Shown here: in pieces, positions 10,795 to 21,338 of the stretch | Numbering within the stretch: the stretch's first letter is position 1 | How the letters are laid out: each line of letters begins with the position of its first letter | NCBI GenBank assembly: GCA_016858145.1 | Contig: JAEHOE010000024.1 | Location: forward strand, 62,001-126,000 | From: Edaphochlamys debaryana | Lineage: Eukaryota; Chlorophyta; Chlorophyceae; Chlamydomonadales | DNA length: 64,000 nucleotides | Reading direction: 5' to 3' | Program-made: the position numbers and the translations under genes | The notes under the pieces: model-generated | The model's database searches: none | Told to the model about the DNA's origin: nothing | The model's input: the letters and a program-made list of their open reading frames with translations, nothing else

Positions 10795-13129
10795 CTAAAA
10801 CCCCCGCTCCAGCTCCGTGCTGATGCGCAGCGCCAGGGCGTAAGCGGCCTTGCGGTTGGCGCCCAGGTCCGCCATCACCTGGGGGCGTTCGGGTCAGGGT
10901 GAGCAATGGTCACGATGCATGCAGGTTCATTGCGGCGTTGCAGTGGTCCCCAGCGCCAGGGTGCTAGGTGGGTTGGCAGTCGGTGCAGGGTGTCGCGCAG
11001 CCACCTGCGGAGACGCTTTGTCCACGCCCACGCCCCACATCCCCAGCTCCCCAAAGCCAGGGTGGCCTCGCAGAAAAGAAACCGGATCCCCAGCGCCGCA
11101 CGCCCCGCAAAAGTACAGCCAGGCTCACCTCCTTGACCGCCGATGAGACAGGCGTGCCCCCAGCAATGAGCTCCCGTAGCACCCTCTCCACCGCGGCGGG
11201 GTCGCTGCGAGAGCCGCTCGCACCACCGCCGCCGCCGTCGGTCCCCCCGGCGGTGCCCTCTATGAGCAGCACGATCTCCCCCCGCGCCACGCGCGCTCCG
11301 CCCTCCCCGAACTCCCGTAGCGCGCCGTCTAGTGTAGACCTGGGGTGGCGGGCGTAGGCAGAGGAGGCCGGGAGGGTGCGATAAGACAAGCATGGGCGCC
11401 TGATCAGACCGTTGCGCTCCTGGCAGACTCTGGCTCTGCCCCCACCACCGCTGCCCAGGCGCCCCGCACCGGCCCCCATGGCCCCGAACCGCCAGTCCCA
11501 ACCAGCCCTCCAGGTCCTACGGCGCCTCGCATCGGCCCCTCGCCAGCCTCCACCTTCCCTTAAAGTCCTCGAAAGAACCCTGCCCGCCGCTCCCCCACCT
11601 GAAGAACTCCTCGTGCAGCTTGCTCAGCTCGCGGGCCATGCAGCACCGCCGCCCCCCGCCCAGCACCGCCGCCGCCTCCCGCAGCGTTGCCACCAGGCCG
11701 TGCGGGGGCGAGTAGAGCACCAGCGTGCCGGGCAGTGAGGCCAGGCGCTCCAGGGCCAGACGCCTCGCGCCTGGAAGGGGGAGGAATGGGAGGAGGAGGC
11801 GTGGTGTGGGGCGGGGTGGGCGGGGAGGGAAAGGAGGGGCGGAGGGTTGCGGTCGGGAGCAGCAGAACCTGCAAGAGCCTCGCGCCGTCAGCCGAACGCA
11901 ACTTAAGGCGCGTCCCAAGCGCGCTCACCCGACTTGGCGGGCAGGAAGCCGGCGAATGTGAAGGCCTCCGTGGGGAGGCCGCTGCCCACCAGCGCCGCCA
12001 CCAGCGCGCACGGCCCCGGCAGCACCGTGACGGGGCAGCCCGCGGCCACCGCCGCCGCCACCACCACGGACCCCGGGTCGCTGATGCCGGGCATACCCGC
12101 GTCGGAGACCAGACCCACAGGCTGCGGGGCGGGGCCGTGAGGGCGGGGCGGGTAGCAGGGCAAACAGGTAGTTTGGCTGAAGGCGAATGGCGGGTGGCGT
12201 GGAAGGTGGCGTGTCTGCGGCCTTGCGCTCTATCGTCCATCACCTTATGGCGCTGCTTGCGACCGTGCCCGTATTCATCCCTGTGTCCTTACCCGTGTGC
12301 CCGTGCGCGCACCTCTCCGCCCTGTATCCGCTGCAGCACCCGGGCCAGGCGTTGCTTCTCGTTGTGCTCGTGGCAGCTCAGCAGGCGTTGCTTCTCGTTG
12401 TGCTCGTGGCAGCTCCACGTGCGAGATGCCCTGCGCGCAGCACACAGCCGCCAGCACAGCACGGCTCACCGCGGTTAGCACGGCAGGCGAGCGCCGCATC
12501 TACCCCCAGCCCAACCATCGATGCGCGCATGAAGCTCAGTGGTAGCCGCTCTACTGTTGCTTGGGACAGGAATCCCTTACCCCACCTCCCAATCACACTC
12601 CCCACCCCGCCCACCTCCAAGCCACTCCAGGCCCTTACCCCCCCTCACGCCCCTCCCTCTCAACCCCTCAAACCCCCATTCCGCCCCCACTCTCCCTCCT
12701 CACAACCCAATCTCCCCCCCTAAGCCCCCACCAGGTTGTCGAGCAGCTTGCTCCCCACACTGCCCGACTCCTCCCCACCAGTGTGGCTGAGGCAGGACTC
12801 CCTACCTCCCTCCCTACCCCCCCCTCCCTTTCCCCCCCCCCAGCCCCCCCCCCGACCTCCCCCCGCCCCCACCAGGTGGTTGAGCAGCTTGCGCGTGTGC
12901 CGCGTGTCCTCCGCCAGCAGCAGGGAGACGCGGGCCAGCGTGGAGGCGGCGCGGAGCGTGATGTCGCCCAAGTTGCCGATGGGCGTGGGGATGACGTAGA
13001 GGCCGGGGGGCAGGGGGCCGTCGCGGTCACGGAGCGGCGGCAGGGCGGCGGGCAGGCCGGCGGCGCGGAGGCCAAGGCTGCCGGGGCCGGGCCCGGCGGC
13101 GGCGTCCGGGTGGGGGTCGACGGCGGGGG
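10795..13129 (-). CDS. rsmI: RsmI-type 16S rRNA (cytidine-1402 2'-O)-methyltransferase, organellar
   Basis: Minus-strand exons in transcription order: 13129-12873, 12430-12313, 12121-11929, 11770-11599, 11339-11129, 10878-10795 (stop). They read, in order, [115 protein letters not shown] and a C-terminal helix [13 protein letters not shown]. These are the signature blocks of bacterial RsmI (SAM-dependent, tetrapyrrole-methylase fold), which 2'-O-methylates C1402 of 16S rRNA. In an alga it should act on plastid or mitochondrial ribosomes. The 5' end is unresolved: the first exon has no ATG, and an Arg/Ser/Ala-rich frame starting at ATG 13624 is a candidate transit-peptide exon. The 12873 and 12430 junction is not in phase, so a small exon between them is probably missing from this model. 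Confidence 0.9.
12346..12414 (-). repeat. 36-bp tandem duplication inside rsmI
   Basis: A 33-base block (12346-12378) recurs exactly at 12382-12414, a period of 36 bases or 12 codons. It encodes the conserved [10 protein letters not shown] segment twice in the same frame. Each copy is preceded on the coding strand by an AG, so each could also serve as a splice acceptor. Confidence 0.9.
12720..12893 (-). repeat. Duplicated exon edge with donor site, rsmI
   Basis: The end of the first recognised rsmI exon (AAGCTGCTC..CACCTG followed by GTGGGGG) at 12893-12866 recurs at about 12752-12725 with two base changes. The second copy keeps a GTGGGGG donor. The interval between the two donors is 141 bases and open, so use of the second would add 47 codons, mostly Gly-rich, without a shift. 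Confidence 0.75.
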
Positions 13130-14203
13130 CTGGGGTGTGGGGGGCAAGGGAGCGGGAGGGGAGGGGGGCGTGGGAAGGGTAAGGCAGGGTTTAGGGGCGG
13201 CGGCGGTGGTGCAGGGGTGCTGGGCACGGTACCAGCAGGTGGGGCGTCGCAGCGTTTGCGGTCTGGGGGCTGGGGCTGGGGCTGTGGGGCACCGGCGGCC
13301 CTGGCGAGCCCGAGAAGCGCCAGGCGCTGCCATAAGGCCAGTATGAATTGCTTCCAGGGCTGGTGGCTGTGTGTAAGACCAGCCGACGGAGCCGTCGTGG
13401 TCCCGCTGCTCACTCAGAGCGTCGCCGCCGTCGTCGGCCAGGCCCTCGCGGAGGTCCGCTGTCGCATCTGCCAGGCCGGCCGTGTTGGCGGCGGTCAACA
13501 ACGGCCTACGACACGTGTCACTACGCTCGAACAGGGGCGTGCGAGGCCGGCGCGAGCATGCGGGCTGTCGCGCGGCTGTATTCGCTGAGGCGCTTCGCGG
13601 CAGTGGGACCCATGACAGGAGCATTGTGCTGTTATTGCTTTGTGTATTGACGCTGCGTGTGTGGCCGTTTGGGCACTCGCACACAGCAGCAGCAGCCCGG
13701 CCGGTCGGCGAAATGCGCAGGGCTGGCCGCATTCGCACTTGTTATTCTGAATGCTTTACTAAGCGGCCTGCTGTGGCAGCCAGGCGCGTGCATTATGCTA
13801 AACTCGTATGGATCAAGGGCTCTGGCATCCAGGAGAAGGCTTGACATGCTCTCCCGCGCTGTGCACAGCTCATGGAGGCTTCCGCGCTTGGTGCTGCTGG
13901 GAGGGGACGTCCTGTGCAGCGCTTTCGGATGCCACATCGGCAGAAGGGCTGACAGCACCAGCCTGAAGGAGTCAGGCTAACAGGCCGGACAGCCTTGCCC
14001 CGCCCCGAGGTCCAACGATGGCCCAAGCTGCCGGTGAGGACAGCACAGAGCAAGCGTCCTAGAACGAGGAGAGCACACAGCACGCGTCAAAGCACGATGC
14101 CTGTTTGCAACGCACACACTAGGCGCGTGGTGGGCCCTGCAGTGCTGACCTGTGCCCTCTGCCCCAGGCCCACCGCGTTGAGCGGCTGTGGGGAGTATGG
14201 CAG
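13130..14203. other. rsmI 5' region and left flank of the inverted-repeat element
   Basis: The minus-strand frame with ATG at 13624 begins MLLSWVPLPRSAS and is rich in Arg, Ser and Ala, as a transit peptide would be. It is followed by a plausible GTAGGC donor near 13520 but cannot be joined with certainty to the rsmI body. A plus-strand frame 13657-13980 has one hydrophobic stretch and no recognised domain. Nothing else is supportable. Confidence 0.4.
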
Positions 14204-14262
14204 ACTGACGGTTTACCGTCGCTGATCATGATCTGGTTACTGACGGCTGGACCGTCAGAGCA
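14204..14262 (+). repeat. Left terminus with two hairpins
   Basis: The terminus begins ACTGACGG. Two nested inverted repeats follow: GACGG-TTTA-CCGTC (about 14207-14220) and CTGACGG-CTGGA-CCGTCAG (about 14240-14258). Between and after them lie TGATCTGG-type boxes, the same box that opens the hairpin in every unit of the arrays. Confidence 0.8.
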
Positions 14263-14506
14263 ACGTGATCTGGGACAGCTTGCGTATCTCGCCGCGCTTT
14301 CGCGGCTGTAACATCCCTATGGCATGCTGATAACAATGCCTGAACCCCGGACCGCGTACGGCATCGTACGGCGACGCCCTTGGCCGCAGCCGTTGGCCGG
14401 CGGCCACGGCGGGCACAGCGCAAGGTGATCTGTGCCCCGCGACCACGCCCCTCAAGCCCAAGCTGCATCCCGTAAGCCTAAGACATGCCCTGACTTAAGC
14501 CGCACT

Positions 14507-16752
14507 GGCGGCGACCGGGCGGCGGACGTGGGCGACACGAATCCGAGCCCCGGACTCCCCTCCCCCTCCCCCAGATCACACACGGTGCCCACGGTACCAT
14601 GATCTGGCCTGGGCAAGGCCGCCGCAGCGCGCCCTCCCCAACCCGACCGCCCCAATCCCTTCCCCCGACATGGGCGCACCCCTTGCCGCCCACTGCCGTA
14701 CAGGTGCATGCCGTACAGCACTGCAGCCGGTGCACACGCCCTCCACCTCCACCCTCCCGCAGCTCCCGCCACACGCCGCTTGCCAGGAAACAGGTGGGAC
14801 CTGGCCAGGCGGCCTCAGGGGGCCTTGGGGAGGTTGGGGACTGAGCACAGCCGGCGGCGACCGGGCGGCGGACGTGGGCGACACGAATCCGAGCCCCGGA
14901 CTCCACTCCCCCTCCCCCAGATCACGCACGGTGCCCACGGTACCATGATCTGGCATGGGCAAGGCCGCCGCAGCGCGCCCTCCCCGACCCGACCGCCCCA
15001 ATCCCTTCCCCCGACATGGGCGCACCCCTTGCAACTCACTGCCGTACAGGTGCATGCCGTACAGCACTGCAGCCGGTGCACACGCCCTCCACCTCCACCC
15101 TCCCGCAGCTCCCGCCACACGCCGCTTGCCAGGAAACAGGTGGGACCTGGCCAGGCGGCCTCAGGGGGCCTTGGGGGAAGGTTGGGGACTGAGCACAGCC
15201 GGCGGCGACCGGGCGGCGGACGTGGGCGACACGAATCCGAGCCCCGGACTCCACTCCCCCTCCCCCAGATCACGCACGGTGCCCACGGTACCATGATCTG
15301 GCATGGGCAAGGCCGCCGCAGCGCGCCCTCCCCGACCCGACCGCCCCAATCCCTTCCCCCGACATGGGCGCACCCCTTGCAACTCACTGCCGTACAGGTG
15401 CATGCCGTACAGCACTGCAGCCGGTGCACACGCCCTCCACCTCCACCCTCCCGCAGCTCCCGCCACACGCCGCTTGCCAGGAAACAGGTGGGACCTGGCC
15501 AGGCGGCCTCAGGGGGCCTCGGGGGAAGGTCGGGGACTGAGCACAGCCGGCGGCGACCGGGCGGCGGACGTGGGCGACACGAATCCGAGCCTCGGACTCC
15601 GCTCCCCCTCCCCCAGATCACGCACCGTGCCCACGGTACCATGATCTGGCCTGGGGAGGCCCGCCGCAGCGCGCCCTCCCCGACCCGACCGCCCCAATCC
15701 CTTCCCCTAACATAGGCGCACCTCTTGCCGCCCACTGCCGTACAGGTGCATGCCGTACAGCACTGCAGGCGGTGCACACGCCCTCCACCTCCACGCTCCC
15801 ACAGCTCCCGCTGCCCGCCGCTTGCCCGGAAACAGGTGGGACCTGGCCGAGCGGCCTCAGGGGGCCTCGGGGGAAGGTCGGGGACTGAGCACAGCCGGCG
15901 GCGACCGGGCGGCGGACGTGGGCGACACGAATCCGAGCCTCGGACTCCGCTCCCCCTCCCCCAGATCACGCACCGTGCCCACGGTACCATGATCTGGCCT
16001 GGGGAGGCCCGCCGCAGCGCGCCCTCCCCGACCCGACCGCCCCAATCCCTTCCCCTAACATAGGCGCACCTCTTGCCACCCACTGCCGTACAGGTGCGTG
16101 TCGTACAGCACTGCAGCCGGTGCACACGCCCTCCACCTCCACGCTCCCACAGCTCCCGCTGCCCGCCGCTTGCCAGGAAACAGGTGGGACCTGGCCGAGC
16201 GGCCTCAGGGGGCCTCGGGGGAAGGTCGGGGACTGAGCACAGCCGGCGGCGACCAGGCGGCGGACGTGGGCGACACGAATCCGAGCCTCGGACTCCGCTC
16301 CCCCTCCCCCAGATCACGCACCGTGCCCACGGTACCATGATCTGGCCTGGGGAGGCCCGCCGCAGCGCGCCCTCCCCGACCCGACCGCCCCAATCCCTTC
16401 CCCTAACATAGGCGCACCTCTTGCCACCCACTGCCGTACAGGTGCATGCCGTACAGCACTGCAGGCGGTGCACACGCCCTCCACCTCCACGCTCCCACAG
16501 CTCCCGCCGCACGCCGCTTGCCCGGAAACAGGTGGGACCTGGCCGAGCGGCCTCAGGGGGCCTCGGGGGAAGGTCGGGGACTGAGCACAGCCGGCGGCGA
16601 CCGGGCGGCTGTCCTGGGCAACACGAATTCGAGCCTCGGACTCCGCTCCCCCTCCCCCAGATCACGCACCGTGCCCACGGTACCATGATCTGGCCTGGGG
16701 AGGCCCGCCGCAGCGCGCCCTCCCCGACCCGACCGCCCCAATCCCTTCCCCG
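14507..16752 (+). repeat. Left tandem array, ~348-bp unit, about 6.5 copies
   Basis: Seven copies of the landmark hairpin (about 14570, 14919, 15267, 15615, 15962, 16310 and 16658) are spaced about 348 bases apart. Units differ by scattered substitutions. All reading frames stay open over long stretches because 348 is a multiple of three and the unit is GC-rich; I do not regard it as coding. Confidence 0.95.
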
Positions 16753-18146
16753 GACACAGTATGTGGCCCAAGAATCCCACCCTCCCAGGCAGTGATAGCA
16801 GTCCACTCTACGCGTCTCTTCGGACGCAAAGTGCGCCATGCCCGCTGGGGATGGTGCTGACAAGCACCTAAGGGAGGTTCGAGAGGGCTTGGCCTTCGGG
16901 CGCCCAGCCTGGTGGGGTGCGCCGGGCTGGGAGTTGAAGTGTATCTTTCCAAGGCAGTAGGTTGCTGCGTGAGGTTCTCCATCCACGTTCATGTTGGCAT
17001 TCGCGAGGGAAGAGCGCGTTGAAGACCCGCCATGCGCACCATGGCGATCGCAGACAAGCGGCCAGCTGAGAATGCGTAAACAGTTGCAAAATGGCTAACG
17101 TGATACAGTAGCTTAGGGTGTACCAGGCGCAACAAAAGCCAGGATTCAGTAGCGTCGCGCCAAAATGTGAGCGCTCACTGAGGCAACAGGGAATGCCGAA
17201 GCAAAGCAAGGGTAGTGAGCTCGATGGTGAATAGGAATTCAAGTAGAGGCGGGGGTCGGGACGCTGGCCCGGACGAGGGACCCGTACGCCGTACTGCACA
17301 CATACAGAGGAGTGGCCTCCGCAAGCTCGCAAGGCACCTGGTCCTCGGGATGCCCTCAACATGCCCGCACCCTCCCTCCTGTAGCGAGTCTGCAGTGATT
17401 AAGGTGTTGAGAAACACCGGCGGCCCAGCAGCGTGCGAAGCGGAAGAGAGGCTTGCTCCAGGCTCACGGCGCACGACTGGTCACACGCGCGGCGGACATA
17501 GGCCTAACGTGCAAGCACAGCACCTTATGGTCCGGGAGTGCGGCTCAGCGCCTTCTCCCGCAAGCCCCGCTCACACCCCCGCCACCTTCCGAGCGGGCGG
17601 GAGGAAAGGGTCACAAAGCGTGCCACCGGGCGGCTGGGGCGTACACAGCTGAGCACGTGCCACCCTCACGGTCTGGGATTGCGGCTCGGCGCCTTCCCCC
17701 GCCAGCTCCGCTCGCACCCCGCCACATTTCAAGCGGGCGGCAGCGGGGGCATACTTGGGGTGTCGGGGACACATGGGGCGCCCTTGCCGTAAGGCAGCAG
17801 CGTCCATGGCACTTGGGGCACTGTGCGCCGGGGGCTGTCGTTGGGCCTTTGCTGTAGCACACACTGCAAATGGGCGGGAGGAGCCGAGGGCCCGGGCGCA
17901 AAAAGAACGGGTGGGGCGGGGGAAGGTGAGCAAGTTAGCCGGGCGGTAGCAAGAAAGCGCTCCCAGGGTTGCTTACGCACTGCCGCCTGCCGAACGGTAC
18001 CCACCCCACCCCCATTCCCGTGAGACGCTGGTCCGTGGAGCGTCTCCCCTGGGCAGGTTCTACTGCCTCCTATTGCCGCAGTCCCCACCCGCGAGAGCAC
18101 TGCGTCGTGCAGCGTCTCCCCCGGGCAGGTCCTACCCCGCCTGCTG
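16753..18146 (+). repeat. Inner 1.4-kb segment of the left arm
   Basis: This segment is present once in each arm (reverse complement at 19944-21338). It contains an imperfect internal repeat of about 70 bases starting near 17529 and again near 17670 (GGTCYGGGANTGCGGCTC), and two related boxes GCGTCTCCCCYGGGCAGG near 18039 and 18109. A minus-strand frame around 17611-17901 encodes three CxxC pairs. No domain is securely recognised. Confidence 0.85.
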
Positions 18147-18534
18147 TCATGATCAAAGGCGACGGCATCATGTTGTGCTACTAGATGCATGGAAGCCCTA
18201 CTGGCGAAAGGACAGGCCCGGATGTGGTTGGGGCACAACACAGAAGCCCGTTCGACCCAGTTCCGTGAGGGGCACCGCCTTGCCCCCACCTTCCCGGATG
18301 TACCCCCACCCCCACCACGCTGGCACCTGACGACAGCTCCGCGCAGCCTTCTGTCCCTGTGCTAGGACATGCATGGGGGCCCTACTGGCGAAAGGACAGG
18401 CCCGGATGTGGTCGGGACGCAACACAGAAGCCTCCTGCCCTGACGTCAAGTAAGTGTCAGGGCACGGGCCTCAAACACCCACGCTCTCAAGCCTTGCTTG
18501 TTAACAACATGATGCCGTCGCCTTTGATCATGAC
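18146..18534. mobile_element. Small element with 31-bp terminal inverted repeats
   Basis: A 31-bp sequence starting GTCATGATCAAAGG at 18146-18176 returns as a perfect reverse complement at 18504-18534. The 389-bp interval is MITE-sized and holds a direct duplication of about 65 bp. The left repeat abuts the inner end of the left arm (they share base 18146) and is absent from the right arm. It therefore lies in the spacer and may mark the breakpoint or a nested insertion. No convincing target-site duplication is visible. Confidence 0.6.
18181..18433 (+). repeat. Direct repeat, two copies of about 65 bp
   Basis: A block running from ATGCATGGAAGCCC to CACAGAAGCC at about 18183-18247 is repeated at about 18368-18432 with a few substitutions. 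The block core CTACTGGCGAAAGGACAGG is identical in both copies. Both copies lie inside the small element with 31-bp inverted repeats. Confidence 0.85.
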
Positions 18535-18988
18535 TGAGGCCTGTGTCTGTGGGGCGTGCACCGAGCGTCTTACTGTGGTTGACGCGGGTTGTCCGTAGTC
18601 CGGGGGTGGGGCCGCGGGCGGTGCGGGGCGGGCGGCGTGGGAGCACTTCGGTCGTCGCGTCGTCGCTGCAACGCTGCCGACGTCCTCGCGGTGCTTCCCA
18701 GTAGCGTGTGACTGTCAGTGGAGCACTTTGAGGGCATCCACGCGTCGCAAGCGACAAGGACAACGCGAGCACGTCGGCAGCTGTCGAGTCAACAATGACA
18801 TCCTTTTCTCCCAACAGAGCCCCGTTCCACTGGCAAACTCTGTTCGGTCACTTGACAGTTGTCATATCTTCACGCACGCACTTCCTACGCCCTCGATGGC
18901 CTAGCTTCTTGCAAGGTCGCACCTTTGACCTATGCTAAGCACTCCCGCTTCAGCTCCCGCTCACCGCCCTGCAATATGTCTACGTTCA
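18535..18988. other. Spacer sequence without a recognised gene
   Basis: These 450 bases are single-copy in the window and lower in GC toward the right end. The minus-strand frame 18446-18814 (122 codons) matches nothing I recognise. The right end leads into the TATA-like promoter. Confidence 0.4.
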
Positions 18989-18994
18989 TATAAA
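18989..18994 (+). promoter_or_regulatory. TATA-like box in the spacer
   Basis: TATAAA stands in an unusually AT-rich context (TTCATATAAAG), 57 bases before an ATG at 19051. The spacing fits a plus-strand core promoter of a gene carried between the arms. Confidence 0.4.
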
Positions 18995-19050
18995 GAGCAG
19001 GCTTCCTAGGCAACCACGGACGACTTCCTTTGAGCGTTTGCGTCCTTGCA

Positions 19051-19182
19051 ATGCTTGCCACTTCGCAAGCGCGCAAGGTCCAAGCCCTGGAGGTCTGTGT
19101 ACCGCGCACCTATCTGGTCTCTACTGAGGACCCCGGTTTCCTTCTGTGGCTTGACGCACGCGGGCAGACTCGGCTCACATGA
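19051..19182 (+). CDS. Short ORF behind the spacer TATA box (hypothetical)
   Basis: Forty-three codons from ATG 19051 to TGA 19182. The product is not recognised. It may be only a first exon: a plausible later exon runs from an acceptor near 19340 (CCGCAG) through an open plus-strand frame to an AG/GTAAGC donor near 19696, but I could not prove the join. If the inverted-repeat structure is a mobile element, its gene remnant would be expected here. Confidence 0.25.
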   Translation: MLATSQARKVQALEVCVPRTYLVSTEDPGFLLWLDARGQTRLT

Positions 19183-19943
19183 TTCGACAAGGTTGGGCGC
19201 TCGGCGAGCGCAGTGGGGCTGCTAGCGTGATGGAACGAAGCACGCGTGGCGATCGATTGAGGGAGGGGCCCGCGTGGGGTCGAACACTTGCCCAGCTGCA
19301 CTCCTGAGGAAGGGCCCGCGCAACCCGGCCTCCCCGCAGGAGCTCCACTCCCTGACGACGGGGCGGTTCTTACCTGGTCCATGGATCGATCCCAGAGCCC
19401 CCCGCTCACGGCAGACGGTGGGAAGCGCCACACTTCAGATGCACCCCGAACGCACAGCCTCCGTCAGTGGCCCGCCTGCACCGCCCCGCCCCGCCCCGCA
19501 TCAGCCAGCCCGTCACGCCCACCCTTCACATGGTCCTGCTATGGCCGCTGCCCCGCTCCGCTTCCTGCCGCTCAGGCCCCGACACAACCTAGACCGCCAT
19601 AGCCCGGGGACGCTTGAATGTCCGCGGGCGCGCGGCGTGCGAGCGGGCTCGGGCTATGGCGAGCCGGAGGTGGAGGGGGCACTACCGCTACACACAGGTA
19701 AGCTCCGAGGTAAGCGGGCTTGCTTGGGGCGGAGGAGCGCGTCTCGTCGCTAGCGGAGCAGCTGCAGGCCCGCCCTCCGTGCACGCACAGCCCACAGCCT
19801 GCGCCGCTGTGCACCTCAGAAACGGGATCGGGTTGGGAAGATGGGGTAGGCAGATGGGGCATTGGGAGGACAATCAAGTCCCGTGAGTGCGCTTAGCCTT
19901 GCCGGTCTCCCCCTTGGTGTCGGTGCATGCACGACGCTGCCGG
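19183..19943. other. Right part of the spacer between the arms
   Basis: An open plus-strand frame (about 19340-19695) ending at a good GTAAGC donor is the only gene-like feature. No domain is recognised. Confidence 0.35.
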
Positions 19944-21338
19944 CAGCAGGCGGGGTAGGACCTGCCCGGGGGAGACGCTGCACGACGCAGTGCTCTCGCG
20001 GGTGGGGACTGCGGCAATAGGAGGCAGTAGAACCTGCCCAGGGGAGACGCTCCACGGACCAGCGTCTCACGGGAATGGGGGTGGGGTGGGTACCGTTCGG
20101 CAGGCGGCAGTGCGTAAGCAACCCTGGGAGCGCTTTCTTGCTACCGCCCGGCTAACTTGCTCACCTTCCCCCGCCCCACCCGTTCTTTTTGCGCCCGGGC
20201 CCTCGGCTCCTCCCGCCCGTTTGCAGTGTGTGCTACAGCAAAGGCCCAACGACAGCCCCCGGCGCACAGTGCCCCAAGTGCCATGGACGCTGCTGCCTTA
20301 CGGCAAGGGCGCCCCATGTGTCCCCGACACCCCAAGTATGCCCCCGCTGCCGCCCGCTTGAAATGTGGCGGGGTGCGAGCGGAGCTGGCGGGGGAAGGCG
20401 CCGAGCCGCAATCCCAGACCGTGAGGGTGGCACATGCTCAGCTGTGTACGCCCCAGCCGCCCGGTGGCACGCTTTGTGACCCTTTCCTCCCGCCCGCTCG
20501 GAAGGTGGCGGGGGTGTGAGCGGGGCTTGCGGGAGAAGGCGCTGAGCCGCACTCCCGGACCATAAGGTGCTGTGCTTGCACGTTAGGCCTATGTCCGCCG
20601 CGCGTGTGATCAGTCGTGCGCCGTGAGCCTGGAGCAAGCCTCTCTTCCGCTTCGCACGCTGCTGGGCCGCCGGTGTTTCTCAACACCGTAATCACTGCAG
20701 ACTCGCTACAGGAGGGAGGGTGCGGGCATGTTGAGGGCATCCCGAGGACCAGGTGCCTTGCGAGCTTGCGGAGGCCACTCCTCTGTATGTGTGCAGTACG
20801 GCGTACGGGTCCCTCGTCCGGGCCAGCGTCCCGACCCCCGCCTCTACTTGAATTCCTATTCACCATCGAGCTCACTACCCTTGCTTTGCTTCGGCATTCC
20901 CTGTTGCCTCAGTGAGCGCTCACATTTTGGCGCGACGCTACTGAATCCTGGCTTTTGTTGCGCCTGGTACACCCTAAGCTACTGTATCACGTTAGCCATT
21001 TTGCAACTGTTTACGCATTCTCAGCTGGCCGCTTGTCTGCGATCGCCATGGTGCGCATGGCGGGTCTTCAACGCGCTCTTCCCTCGCGGATGCCAGCATG
21101 AACGTGGATGGAGAACCTTACGCAGCAACCTACTGCCTTGGAAAGACACACTTCAACTCCCAGCCCGGCGCACCCCACCAGGCTGGGCGCCCGAAGGCCA
21201 AGCCCTCTCGAACCTCCCTTAGGTGCTTGTCAGCACCATCCCCAGCGGACATGGCGCACTTTGTGTCCGAAGAGACGCGTAGAGTGGACTGCTATCACTG
21301 CCTGGAAGGGTGGGATTCTTGGGGCACATACTGTGTGC
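19944..21338 (-). repeat. Inner 1.4-kb segment of the right arm
   Basis: Reverse complement of 16753-18146 with scattered single-base differences, for example T versus G at the site corresponding to 17399-17415. The CxxC-rich frame (plus strand, about 20189-20479) is kept open in this copy as well. Confidence 0.85.
20189..20479 (+). CDS. CxxC-rich ORF in the arm (possible zinc-binding peptide)
   Basis: The frame contains CSVC, QCPKC, HGRCC and VCPRC, that is, three spaced CxxC pairs plus additional Cys/His over about 45 residues, as in small zinc ribbons. A plausible splice acceptor (GTTTGCAG) precedes it. The same frame is intact in the left arm (minus strand, 17611-17901), but recent duplication of the arms could explain that without selection. 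There is no ATG at the 5' end, so it would have to be an internal exon. Confidence 0.2.
   Translation: MRPGPRLLPPVCSVCYSKGPTTAPGAQCPKCHGRCCLTARAPHVSPTPQVCPRCRPLEMWRGASGAGGGRRRAAIPDREGGTCSAVYAPAARWHAL

Noticed and set aside
12668..13738. 356-codon minus-strand frame overlapping rsmI
   Set aside because: It is a shadow frame of rsmI in a GC-rich region; only its first part (ATG 13624) is a possible transit-peptide exon.
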